Source: Rana temporaria (lineage: Eukaryota > Chordata > Amphibia > Anura > Ranidae). From it: DNA of 64,000 bases. Made by a program: the position numbers and the translations under genes. The notes beneath the pieces are model-generated. The model was not told where the DNA came from. It searched no databases and worked only from the letters and a program-made list of their open reading frames with translations. The DNA lies in contig NC_053489.1 in assembly GCF_905171775.1 (NCBI RefSeq), positions 325,634,589 through 325,698,588 on the forward strand, read 5' to 3'. Of this stretch, positions 10,129-20,520 are shown in pieces. Position 1 is the first letter of the stretch; every line of letters starts with the position of its first letter.

Positions 10129-10640
10129 TTAAAGCGGTAGTTCACCCCCCCCCCCCCGACACATTTTACCATCGAGACAGGCATTGTAGCGCGAGCTACA
10201 GTATGCCTGTCCCGATTTTTTTAACCCCGGACTCACCTTGTAATCGGAGATCGTATTTTTCGGCTCCCGCGGGGAATGGGCGTGCCTATGGAGAGGGAGG
10301 ATGATTGACGGCCGGCCCTGGCACGTCACTCTCCCCGAAGACAGCCGGAGTAGGTCTCGGCTCTTCACGGCGCCTGCGCACAGGCTATGCGCACGCGTCG
10401 TGAAGACCAAGCCTATTTCGGCTATTTCCGGAGAAGCGTTACGCGCCAGAGCCGGCCGTCAATCATCCTCCGTCTCCATAGGCACGCCCATTCCCCGGTA
10501 TCTTCAATCTACGAGAACAAGGTGAGTACGGGGGTAAAAAATTCGGGACAGGCATACTGTAGCTCGCGCTACAATGCCTGATTTTATGGTAAAATAAAAA
10601 AAAAAAAATTTTTCGTCGATAGGGTGAACCCCCGCTTTAA
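10129..10640. mobile_element. TTAA-flanked foldback element (512 bp)
   Basis: The ends AGCGGTAGTTCACCC and GGGTGAACCCCCGCT are flanked by TTAA at 10129-10132 and 10637-10640. The two arms are complementary over most of their length (for example caggcattgtagcgcgagct against agctcgcgctacaatgcctg). TTAA duplication is used by piggyBac and Kolobok transposons, and the end sequence does not decide between them. Noncoding. Confidence 0.8.
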
Positions 10641-11387
10641 CATTCGCATTTCCCAAAGCCTATATACGTTCAGGAAGAAACTGAAGACCTGGCTATTCTG
10701 CCAAGCATTTCAATCCTAGGCCAATTTTTTCTACGTTCATCTACTTGCTGATTTCTAGCCTTTCTTCTCCCTCCTTTTTTTATTTATGCTTCCCTTGCCA
10801 GAACATCCAGGCTTTTTTTGTCACAAAGCGATTTGGCACCACCGACTGGTGATATAGGTGCGCTTCCCAAACAAATAAAATTAAGAAAAAAAAACAACAC
10901 ACACACACACACACACACACCTTATTTACTCTGTTACAGAGCCCTAGGCTGACTGGGTGGACCTACATTACTGAAGTACAACTGAAATGTCAAGCATGGG
11001 GGTGGGTGGGGTCTCCTTGTCAAAACACGGGTACATTGGATTCATTAATACGGCAATATTTCAGTTGTTTGTCTTTCAGCCTGCTGGGTTGAACGGAAAA
11101 ACAAACACATACCACCCTTCTACTTTAGGCCCCTTTCACACTGGGGTGGGGGTCGCGTTGGCGGTAAAGCGGCGCTATTTTTAGCGGCGCTGCAATGTTA
11201 TAAGAAACCAAGTCTCACCCCATAATCCATTGTGGCATTAAATGGATGCCCCCCACACCCCATTTGGTTTTCCTCAGTTCCCTGTGAATGCCGCTATGGA
11301 CAAGTTGTGAAGGTGCCTCCGTTACTATTCTGGTGCAGGAGATGAACTAATAAGAGGTCCTTTCTATTAACTGTGGATCAAAACAAA
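10641..11387. other. noncoding stretch with a short (CA)n and a MITE end
   Basis: It contains (CA)n at about 10893-10920 and a partial GGCCCCTTTCACAC MITE end near 11127. No gene recognised. Confidence 0.5.
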
Positions 11388-12045
11388 AATCGGTCAGAGT
11401 GTGCACACCCACTGCACAGCGGGGAACCCAACGCGCGTGGCCCGGCAATCACGCGCATGAGCGCCAGCACGGAGAATGCGTGTGTGTAAACACACAAATC
11501 CCTGTGCCGTCAGAAGGAGAGGAGACATGTTGTTTGTTCCTAGTAAGTAGGAACAGCAATACATCTCCTCTCCTAGTCAGTCCTATCCCCATACAGTTAG
11601 AAAACACTGAGGGAACACACAGTTAACCCCTTGATCACCCCTAGTGTTAACCCCTTCCCTGCCGGTGACATTTATACAGTAATCGGTCAATGGTCCCAAA
11701 AATGTGTAAGAAAAAAAAAAAAAAAATCCCATAGTATGTAGACGCTATAACTTTTAACAAAAATATGTAGACTATATCTTGGTCTAAACTGTTCTTTAAA
11801 ACATTTTTTTTTTTTTTTGACTATAATAAAGATCCCCAAAAAAGAAATGTTTTTTCCAAAATTGTCGCACTTTGTTTATAGCGTAAAAAAAAAAAAAAAT
11901 AAAAAAAAAAAATGCAGAGGTGATCAAATACCACCAAAAGAAAGCTCAATTTGTGAAAAAAAAAAAAGCGCCAAATTTTGTTTGGGTACAGCGTTGCACG
12001 ACTGCGCAATTAAAGCGACACAGTGCTTGTCTAAAAGAATTCCCC
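11388..12045. mobile_element. TTAA-family dispersed repeat, reverse orientation, partial
   Basis: Phrases such as ttaaccccttccctgcc, atttatacagtaatcg, caccaaaagaaagctc and gcgttgcacgactgcgcaat are the reverse complement of parts of the copy at 41363-42227. The end is broken by a C/A homopolymer tract (about 12043-12076). Noncoding. Confidence 0.65.
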
Positions 12046-12501
12046 CCCCCCCCCCCCCCAAAAAAAAAAAAAAAAACACACCACACACTTCCTGTTGAGT
12101 GGACAGGACAGGAAGTGAAATAAAAAAATGTCTCTAATGGGATAACAATTACACAATTACTGCTACTTGGGACTGCAAAGTGGCATGACAAGTCATTGCC
12201 CACGATTTCCAATGACAACCATTCATATTAGTACCACTTCAAAGTAGTCCCTGCACTTCTTTGGTCCAACTTTGACGCGAGTTACACAGGTATTCCCTGA
12301 AATCGTGTCAAAAATCGCGCGACTTAGGCCCCTTTAACACTACCGCAACTTCTAAGGGTTTAGCCATCTCAGCAAGTTTTAATTTCTAATTATAGGATTT
12401 CATTTTAGGCGTATATATGCAAGCATCACTCAAGATGAAACCACCCTCTCTCTGTAGGCGATATTAGATTTATGTTATGACAAACAATTAAAGGAATCGT
12501 C
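12046..12501. other. homopolymer tract and unrecognised noncoding DNA
   Basis: A C run followed by an A run at about 12043-12076, then ordinary sequence with a MITE-like end (ttaggcccctttaacac) near 12325. Nothing coding. Confidence 0.5.
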
Positions 12502-12504
12502 TTA

Positions 12505-12885
12505 GGCTTCATGTACACGGGACATTGTTCAACCTCTCCTGAACGATCTAACTTGACAGCTAGAAACAAGTGTCTAAAAACGGTCATTTAGCCGCGTTTA
12601 CATGCCGCGTTTGGGTCTAGTCAGCCAGCTCAGCGGGGGATCTCCACTGAGCCGACGGATGACAAGTCCCCCTCTGCTCACAGCATGTCCGTTTTCATCA
12701 GATCTTACCCGATTCCATATGGACAGATGGCGACATATCGCCATCCGTCCGATATTAGCGGATCGGATGTCACCGGACAGGTCTCCGCTGACATCCGACG
12801 CTCCATAGAGCAGTATGGAGCGGCTGTTCAGGTCCGCCGACAAATGACAGGCGGACCTGAACGGTCCGACCGTGTGAAAGGGGTC
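12505..12885. mobile_element. MITE (381 bp) with TTA duplication
   Basis: Ends with tgtgaaaggggtc and begins ggcttcatgtacacggg. TTA lies at 12502-12504 and 12886-12888. Its interior shares gcggatctgaacgg-type words, also inverted, with 13686-14045. Noncoding. Confidence 0.55.
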
Positions 12886-12930
12886 TTACACCTGACTCCT
12901 CAAAGAGCTTAGTCAGGTTATAACAAGTCT

Positions 12931-13078
12931 GGCCATACATTATACAATTTTCTTTAGATTTACCAAAACCATGTAATAGGAGGTCAAACCTGAATACTTT
13001 CAATTTGTATGCAATCAGGCAGGCCCTTGCACTACATAGTTGAAGGTGAATCTAAAGAAAATTGTATGGCCAGCTTTA
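12931..13078. repeat. short foldback unit
   Basis: The word ggccatacattatacaattt (about 12931) pairs with the inverted aaattgtatggcc (about 13058-13072) around a roughly 80-bp loop. It is a small MITE-like palindrome. Confidence 0.55.
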
Positions 13079-13685
13079 AACCGCTATTCCTAATTTTTAA
13101 AGGACAGCTTAATGACTGGTATGGCAACAGCTGATTGGTAAAAAAAAAAAAAAAAAATGGTACCAATATAAAAAAAAAAAAATTGCAGCCTGTGTAGTTC
13201 TGGCCAAATATATTCACCCTCTGGATTTACAGTGAATTCCAATGCTTTCTCCACAGAGTGAACCAATCCATTCAAACTGCCCTTTTACCAGTTCCCTTCC
13301 TTATTGCAAAGCTCACCCATCCATCCTTGCTGACCTGCAGTCAGTGTGTGAATACAGTACATAAGAATCTGGCTGCACAGCATAGTCACAATATGAAAAA
13401 TGGCAGCTGGACTTTACTTAGCAAGGCTAGAATAAGACCAGCTACATCATGATGATACAGCACATTTCTAAAGCTACGTGCAATGTCATCCGTGTTTGCT
13501 CATCTTCCTATTCACATCAGTGGGTGTGGACAGGATATACTGTAAGAACATGACATAGTAATGAGTTTACACAAAGCTGGAGATCTGCTGATAATAATCT
13601 GACCCATGTAGCAGATTCCATGTTGGCATCCAGTCAACACTACTTTGTGTTGCAGAGCCTCATTACATTCAAAGGGTCTGGCTAA

Positions 13686-14045
13686 GGCCCCTTTCACACC
13701 TGCGGACCGTTCAGATCCACCTGTCAGTTTTATCAGGCGGATCTGAACGGGCGCTCCATGTACCTCTATGGAGCGTCAGATGTCAGCGGTGATACTGACA
13801 ACCGATCCAATCCTCTCCGCTAAAACGCGACGTATGCAAACCCTATTTTGCATCTGTCTGGCGAACAGGATGAAAACGTAAAAAACGGTCCGTGTTCATC
13901 CGATCCCCCATAGAGGAGAGCGGAGATCTGACAGGGCGGTCCCTGCACAGTGTGCAGAGACAGACCTGTCATCTGCCAGCTCAGCCGGGGACCAACAGAG
14001 CGATCCCCGCTGAGCAAGCGGATGTTTAAAAACGGATCCGCAGGT
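13686..14045. mobile_element. MITE, GGCCCCTTTCACAC family, right end lost
   Basis: The left end GGCCCCTTTCACACCTGCGG is preceded by TAA. The opposite arm reaches only ggatccgcagg at 14045 before the next foldback element begins, so the last ~14 bases of the right end are missing or replaced. Confidence 0.6.
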
Positions 14046-14535
14046 AAAAATAGCTTCCTTTACCTTAGTGCAGTCCTCCTTCACTTACCTCACCCTTCCA
14101 TTTTGCTTTTAAATGTCCTTATTTCTTCTGAGAAATCCTCACTTCCTGTTCTTCTGTCTGTAACTACACACTGTAATGCAAGGCTTTCTCCCTGGTGTGG
14201 AGTGTCGTGCTCGCCCCCTCCCTTGACGGGGCGAGCAGGAGAGTCAGGACGCCCACTAACACACAGCTCCTTTCTCTATCTGCAACGTAGAGAGCGTCCT
14301 GACTCTCCTGCTCGCCCCCTCAAGGGAGGTGGCGAGCACAACACTCCACCCCAGGGAGAAAGCCTTGCATTACTGTGTTTAGTTACAGACAGAAGAACAG
14401 GAAGTGAGGATTTCTCAGAAGAAATAAGGACATTTAAAAACAAAATGGAAGGATGAGGTAAGTGAAGGAGGACTGCACTAATGTAAAGGAAACTATTTAG
14501 GGGAAAAAAAAAAAAATGTACCTTTACAACCCCTT
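14046..14535. repeat. large foldback element (about 490 bp)
   Basis: Two arms (about 14046-14262 and 14290-14510) are near-exact reverse complements. They include gtccttatttcttctgagaa with its inverse and gactctcctgctcgccccct with its inverse. The loop of about 30 bp is near 14270. ORFs on both strands here are palindrome artefacts. Confidence 0.8.
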
Positions 14536-14561
14536 TGGCAAGAGGATACATTTGGTTAATA

Positions 14562-14862
14562 TAAAAAAATAGCCGGAGCAGGACTCGGCTGTTCACGGCG
14601 CTTGCGCACAGACATCGGTGCTGACTGCGCAGGCGCCGTGAAGAGCAAAGTCCTATTTCGGCTATTTTCGGGAAGCGTGACGCGCTATAGCCGGCAATCA
14701 CGTTCCCTCTGCATAGGAACGCCCATTCCCCACGGGGAGTCTGAAACTTTACTACGCGATTAAACCGAGTACGGCGCCCAAAGAATATATAAAGGCATAC
14801 TGTAGCTCGCGCTAGTATGCTGAATGGCATGCTAGAAAAAAAAAAAAGAACCCCCGCTTTAA
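14562..14862. mobile_element. truncated copy of the 10129-type TTAA foldback
   Basis: It shares ggagcaggactcggctgttc-like and gcatactgtagctcgcgcta words with 10129-10640 and ends cccccgctttaa at 14862. The left end is missing. Confidence 0.6.
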
Positions 14863-15657
14863 AAAAAAGGAAAGAATTTAAAGTAAGCTTAGTTCGTAAG
14901 CTGCCATCACTCATGGATAGTGCTAAAGTTTTCTAGATCCTAGTACTTGTATTAGCTTAGGCCGATTCTCACCCCTCTGGGTACAGAGAACTGCCACGTA
15001 GGGAGATGGCAGGTGCATCTCATCTCTCTATTCCCCAAAAGCGATGCCAAGACAAGCATCTTTGGTTTATGTAAATTAAGGTGAGAGGATATAAAAAGTG
15101 GTTAAGGCGCACTTTTACTTGCTCTCCTTTAAACTGTAAATGCAGCGGGTGGGGGGGTGTACACATGCCGCCGTCACAACATTTTGCAGCAAGAATTAAA
15201 CCCTGTCATATTCAAGCAATACTGCATACCAAACATAACCTATTCAACTGAATAGGGGCCGTGCCGCAAACAGCACATTGTTGCGGGGAGGCGGTGCATT
15301 GTTTTAGGGGTTAAAACAGGTGGTGACATAATGCCTCTTTGCTACTTGTCAAAGGCCCTCTGAAAGACGATTCACTGTGTATCACTCTTCAGAGGGCCAA
15401 TGTAAATAATCCCTTAAAAGCTCATTCAGATGAGCACAACTATTCCACAATATAAAACAGGATTTGGCCGACAGAAGCTGGCACCAGGATCTGGCATTTT
15501 TAGCGGTCTACATTCATGTAACATTTGTTTAATGCTTACATGTGTCCAGAATACACAATACCAATTGGCTGCCACTGACTAATGTGTAACCACCACCAAT
15601 GAGTAGTCAGCAGTATCTGCGGACTGCTCATTACAAACTATTGATAGGACTTGGCTG
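14863..15657. other. noncoding intronic DNA, no feature recognised
   Basis: No exon, long repeat or ORF can be supported here. A short inverted pair (aaaggccctctgaaaga / cttcagagggcc, about 15351-15400) is visible. Confidence 0.5.
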
Positions 15658-16604
15658 CCTAGTGTCCTTGGTTGCTAGGAAACAGGCAGCCCCTGTCACC
15701 TAGAGTCCTTGGTTGCTAGGAAACAGGTGGCCCCTTTTGCTCAGCATCCTTGGTTGCTAGAAAACAGGTGGCCCCAGTCAACTGGCATCTTTGGTTGCTA
15801 AGAAACAGGCAGCCCCTGTCACCTAGAGTCCTTGGTTGCTAGGAAACAGGTGGCCCCAGTCAACTGGCATCTTTGGTTGCTAAGAAACAGGCAGCCCCTG
15901 TCACCTAGAGTCCTTGGTTGCTAGGAAACAGGTAGCCCCTGTCACCTAGAGTCCTTGGTTGCTAGGAAACAGGTAGCCCCTGTCACCTAGAGTCCTTGGT
16001 TGCTAGGAAACAGGTAGCCCCTGTCACCTAGAGTCCTTGGTTGCTAGGAAACAGGCAGCCCCTGTCACCTAGAGTCCTTGGTTGCTAGGAAACAGGTAGC
16101 CCCTGTCACCTAGAGTCCTTGGTTGCTAGGAAACAGGTAGCCCCTGTCACCTAGAGTCCTTGGTTGCTAGGAAACAGGCAGCCCCTGTCACCTAGAGTCC
16201 TTGGTTGCTAGGAAACAGGTAGCCCCTGTCACCTAGAGTCCTTGGTTGCTAGGAAACAGGTAGCCCCTGTCACCTAGAGTCCTTGGTTGCTAGGAAACAG
16301 GCAGCCCCTGTCACCTAGAGTCCTTGGTTGCTAGGAAACAGGTAGCCCCTGTCACCTAGAGTCCTTGGTTGCTAGGAAACAGGCAGCCCCTGTCACCTAG
16401 AGTCCTTGGTTGCTAGGAAACAGGTAGCCCCTGTCACCTAGAGTCCTTGGTTGCTAGGAAACAGGTAGCCCCTGTCACCTAGAGTCCTTGGTTGCTAGGA
16501 AACAGGTAGCCCCAGCCTCCTTAGTGTTCTTTATTGCCAGGAATCAGGTGTCCCCAATCAACTGGCATCCTTGGTTTCTAGGAAACAGGCAGCCCCTGTC
16601 ACTT
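15658..16604. repeat. 41-bp minisatellite, about 23 copies
   Basis: The unit contains cctagagtccttggttgcta followed by ggaaacaggtagcccctgtca. Early copies (15658-15900) are divergent and the later ones almost identical. A single C/T site (ggcagcc or ggtagcc) alternates in a c-t-t pattern over the middle copies, which suggests a 123-bp three-unit higher-order repeat. It lies in txn intron 1. Confidence 0.93.
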
Positions 16605-17017
16605 AAGCTGGCCATAGACATTTCAAATCAATTCCTGCTTAACCGGCTGAGATTCAAACCATGTATGGGCAGGCTGAATGTACCCTTGAGCACAACCAGC
16701 CTGTCAGATTTTACATGCGATTATTCCCCACCGGGAGAATACAAATGGCTCTGCAGGAGGGATTGCTCTTTGTTGAGAGGAAACAGGTAGCCCCTGCTGA
16801 CCACACATTGTTGATTTTTATATGTCTGCTAATAAGCTGCATTCATGTTGTACACTTTTTTTGTGCAACATAAAATTAGCTAGTACTAAAAGTCAGGAGG
16901 TGGGCATTTGGGTCATGTGACTACTGAGTTTGCCTGTCACATGATTGGAAAGCTCCCAATCGCAAACATGCATCAAACTTTCTGATCCCTGCTGGCTACT
17001 GTGCTGGGAGTGCCTGA
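16605..17017. other. intronic DNA with a fragment of a dispersed MITE
   Basis: About 16607-16700 (taagctggccatagacattt and catgtatgggcaggctgaat) resembles 42770-42850, so it is a dispersed repeat fragment. Nothing coding. Confidence 0.5.
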
Positions 17018-17452
17018 AAAAAAAATAAAAAATAAATACTGTAGCTGCTGACATAATATAAAAAGAACACTTACCTGTCCAGGGAGCCGGCGATGTCGGC
17101 ACCCCAAGCTGATCCGTCCACCAGCTCCGGGTGCAGGCGCCGGCATCCTTTCTAAGGGAAACAGGAAGTGAAGCCTTGTGACTTCATAGCCCATTTCTTA
17201 CTGCGCATGTCACGCTGCACGTTCTGAATGGTCCCACTGCCTTCTGGGACCTGTGTGTGTCCCAGAAGGCAGCGGGGATATGAGGGATGGAGGAGGCACT
17301 GCAAATTTCCTAGAACGTCGCACAACGATCTTACCTGGAAGTGGGAGCGGGTACCTGGTGCCAAATGTGGCAGGGGAGAGGGAAGGGTGGTGGTTGCTGG
17401 GCAGGAGGAAGCAAACAAGTGGAGCTCCCCTTTTGAGTGGAGCTTGGCTTTA
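17018..17452. mobile_element. TTAA-family element, ctgctgacttttaat type
   Basis: It shares tgtagctgctgac, acacttacctgtccaggg and a closing ggagcttggctttaa with copies at 25274, 43703 and 49271. The left end is eroded. Noncoding. Confidence 0.6.
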
Positions 17453-17481
17453 AGTGGTTTTACCAGGGAGAAATGTGTGTG

Positions 17482-17575
<94 letters not shown>
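17482..17575. repeat. compound (TA)n(CA)n microsatellite
   Basis: About 36 bp of TA followed by about 54 bp of CA. Confidence 0.96.
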
Positions 17576-17868
17576 TATACACCCAAGGGGGTTTAGAATT
17601 ACAGACACCCCCATGCTTCAGCAAAACACCAGTGTTGTCACCCTCATGAAACCGCAAGGTGCTGCAGTCCTACACAGAGCCATTTCCAAAAAGGATCTGG
17701 AACTTCTTTACCTGCGTTTTTCTATTGAAATGAACACGCAGAACGCATCTCGCAATGATGTAAATAAAACACATGAGCGCACACACGTTCTCAATGCATG
17801 GCGGTGAGCATTTCTGTGCAAGGTCCCCAAGAAGTGTTCAGAGAATCAATCTACCTCCCAGAATTCTA

Positions 17869-18258
17869 TTAAAGGGATTGTAAACCCGTGTGCATGCTAT
17901 GCATTAAGGTGAAAATACACCTGCCAATGATCGTGCCCCCCTCAGAGCCCTGGAATTTCCCCTGACGTGCGATTCCTCTGCCCAGTTCTCGTCTCTTGAT
18001 TGGATAGATTGATAGCAGCACAGCCATTGGCTCCTGCTGCTGTCAATCAAATCCAATGACGCTGGGGCGGGGTCAAGTCCAGCATTTGTGTATATAGATG
18101 CCAAATGCTAGACTTGGAAGCATGTCAACTTCTCCGGGGGGGGCAAAAGAGGAGGATCGGGGGCCACTCTGTGCAAAACGAACTGCACAGTGGGTAGGTA
18201 AGTATGACATGTTTGTTGTTTTTAAAAAATAAAACTCGAACCTTTACAATCACTCTAA
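17869..18258. mobile_element. TTAA-family element, GATTGTAAA type (about 390 bp)
   Basis: It starts TTAAAGGGATTGTAAACC and ends CCTTTACAATCACTCTAA, inverted repeats at a TTAA-like site. A related copy lies at 28169-28612. Noncoding. Confidence 0.65.
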
Positions 18259-18473
18259 GATAGAAATTCTCTATGCACATAAACACCATATACAGCCATT
18301 GCAGGCACTTAGAAACGTCCCAACCAATCAGACTGGCACCATTGTGGAAGTGCCAGTATATATTAGTGTGAGCAGCTCCCCCTCCCTCCTCAATGGCTAG
18401 GTACATAAAGCCGAGCACACAATATATGTACACACAGCCCCCCTCCCTATTAGAACACATAGCCCCGTGCAAC
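18259..18473 (-). other. 5' end of txn intron 1
   Basis: No feature recognised between the MITE and the exon 1 donor. Confidence 0.5.
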
Positions 18474-18479
18474 ACTTAC

Positions 18480-18503
18480 CACGCTCTCTATTTGCTTCAC
18501 CAT
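18480..18503 (-). CDS. txn: thioredoxin exon 1, coding part (start codon to donor)
   Basis: Read on the minus strand, a start codon at 18503 opens eight codons translating MVKQIESV, followed at once by the donor gtaagt (18479-18474). The first seven residues match the vertebrate thioredoxin N-terminus. The exon ends in phase 0, and exon 2 at 3521-3417 also begins in phase 0, so the join reads straight into the thioredoxin fold. The product is a small cytosolic/nuclear disulfide reductase that is recycled by thioredoxin reductase (family knowledge). The exon is far too short for an ORF search and was recognised by matching it with exon 2. The 5' UTR continues to higher coordinates, and its transcription start cannot be fixed from sequence alone. 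Confidence 0.88.
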
Positions 18504-18514
18504 GATTGCCCACT

Positions 18515-18700
18515 GATAGACTACAACGTGTACTGAGCGGACCCTGCCCTCCACATATACACAAGAGGTATGTGGGCGGAGACAACCCGTCCCTAGAACG
18601 TCACTCACACACCCCCGCCCACCCGGGCTGTCTGGCCAGTGATAGTATCGCATGATAGGCTTGTGGGTGTGTCACTGTCTGTGAGGGGAAGCGTGTCTTG
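18515..18700 (-). promoter_or_regulatory. txn: putative txn promoter and 5' UTR
   Basis: Upstream of the txn start codon, the minus strand has a TATA-like GTATATG (complement of about 18554-18560), a CRE/ATF-like TGACGTT (complement of 18597-18603) and a GC box GGGCGGGGGT (complement of 18611-18620). A second GC box, GGGCGG, lies on the plus strand at 18574-18579. GC boxes and CRE- or stress-type sites are described for mammalian TXN promoters, so the arrangement is plausible. Function and start site are inference. Confidence 0.45.
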
Positions 18701-19165
18701 TGACTATTGCTGTCTCCATGTCCAGCGTTGGAGACGCTTGTGAAACCGGTTTGTAAATCCCTATGTGACCACAGGCTTCCTGTCCCCTCCCTTCCACAAC
18801 AGCCAGGAGCCAAACTGACCTACATAGTGTAATGAAGGGTGTGCTAATGAGTGCTGTCTATTGTCCTCTCATCTCTTCCCTCTATATAGGACACACTACT
18901 AGAGGACACACAAACACTCCTGTAGTACTCAAGATTATAACATCTGACAGGTAAAAATAATGATAATGATTATCTCCTTACAATGGCACCTAAAAGTGAG
19001 TGGGATATATATTAGGTGGCAAGTGAACATGTTGTCCCTGAAGTGGATATGTTAAAAAGCAGAAAAAAAAGCCAAGAGTAAGGATTTAAGTGACTTTGAC
19101 AAGGACCAGATTGTAATGGCTGGATGACTGGCACAGAGCAACTCCAAAACTGCAGCTCTTGTGAG

Positions 19166-20324
19166 TGAGTGAGAAACATATAGCGCAACAAATGCAAACT
19201 TAATCGCCTCAAGGCGCTGGCATCCAGAGTTGTACAGGTCTTTCAGAAGAGGTGGGTCTTTAGTTTTTTCCTAAAAACCCGATGGTTTTCTTCCAAGCGG
19301 ATGGTGGTGGGTAGAGCATTCCAGAGCCGTGGTCCTTGGACCGAGAATCTACGTTCTCCCTTAGATTTGTAGCGAGATTTGGGGATTTGGAGAAGGTTTT
19401 GGTTGGTTGACCGGAGCACGCGCTGGATGACGTAGGGTTTTATTTTCTCACTTAAATATTGAGGAGCTTTACCCTGTGTACATTTGTGGGTGAGGCAGAG
19501 AGTCTTGAATGTCACCCGGTCCTGTACGGGCAGCCAGTGGAGGGACCTCAAGGCCGGGGAGATTGGTTCCCATGGCTTTTTACCTGTTACCAGTCTGGCT
19601 GTCGTGTTCTGGACGACTTGTAGACGTGCAATCTGGTATTTCGGTAGTCCTAAGTAGATGGAATTTGCGTAGTCGAGTCGTGAGTTGATGATCGTTCCCA
19701 CCACTACTGCTGTGTCCTCTTCCGGGATGAAGGGGATGAGTCTACGTAGCATGCGGAGCAGATGATGAGAACCGCTGACGACTGATCCTATTTGTGCATC
19801 CATCGTCATGTCTGAGTCGAAGATGACTGAGACTTTTGGCTTTATTGCTTGGCGTGATGGTTTGTCCGAGGATGGTGGGTGGTGTCCATGTGGTCCTGGA
19901 AATGGATTTCCTATTTGCGTGAAGGGTGAGTAGCTCTGTTTTGAATCCGTTGAGTTTTGAGGCAGCTTTCAGTCATCCAATTGTCGATCAGTGTGAGGCA
20001 CTTTCCTAGTTCATGAAATTGGTCTTTTTTGTTGGTGATTCGAAGGTAAAGCTGCGTGTCGTCCGCATAGGAGTGGTAGCGCAGGTCCTGTTTGCTGATG
20101 ATTTTGAGGAGCGGGCGGATGTAGATGTTGAAGAGTACAGGTGAGAGTGGTGATCCTTGCGGGACTCCGCATGTAATGGTCCGTGTTTCTGATGTAAAAC
20201 CTCCAAGTTTCACGGTCTGAGTGTGATTTTCTAGAAAAGATGCGAACCACGGTAGGGCCGCGTCAGAGACTCCTGCTACTTCTTTGAGTCGCCTGAGCAA
20301 TATGTTGTGGTCTACCGTGTCGAA
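19166..20324 (-). mobile_element. 5'-truncated L2/CR1-like LINE inserted in the Tc1 fossil
   Basis: The minus-strand LINE is flanked by CTTGTG on both sides (19160-19165 and about 20327-20332), a probable target-site duplication. The host Tc1 sequence resumes immediately after. The 3' end has a short (ACTC)n tail (about 19166-19174). Its 5' end is truncated inside the reverse transcriptase. Confidence 0.82.
19243..20300 (-). pseudogene. LINE reverse transcriptase fragment
   Basis: The N-terminal block (20300-19911) reads FLENHTQTVKLGGF, CGVPQGSPLSPVLFNIYI and YHSYADDTQLYL, the last carrying the YADD catalytic pair. The C-terminal block (19809-19243) reads SRLDYANSIYLGLP, LHWLPVQDRVTFK and GPRLWNALP, the conserved region after the RT domain. 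The frame breaks between about 19950 and 19809, so no single protein is encoded. The family is L2/CR1/Rex1-like, and the endonuclease domain is absent because of 5' truncation. Confidence 0.88.
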
Positions 20325-20520
20325 GGCTTGTGGGATGTTCCTGGTCTGCAGTGGTCAGAACCTACCAACAGTGAACTAGTAACAGGGTCATGGGGGGCCA
20401 AGGTTTACTGACACACGTGGATAGCAAAGGCTGACCCCTCTAGTCTCTGTAGATTCAAACAAGAGTTATTGGAGCTCAGCTAGATGAAAGAGTTAACTGG
20501 TTCCCATAGAAAGGTGTCGG

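Larger units (their letters stand above)
3522..18479 (-). other. txn: txn intron 1 (14,958 bp)
   Basis: The interval lies between the exon 1 donor and the exon 2 acceptor, inferred from the phase-0 exon match. It is packed with transposons: a DIRS element in the same sense as the gene, several MITEs with 3-bp duplications, TTAA-flanked foldback elements, and a 41-bp minisatellite. I saw no further exon inside it. Confidence 0.8.

Noticed and set aside
14276..14914. 212-residue minus ORF over the foldback at 14046-14535
   Set aside because: Mirror of the plus-strand ORF created by the palindrome.
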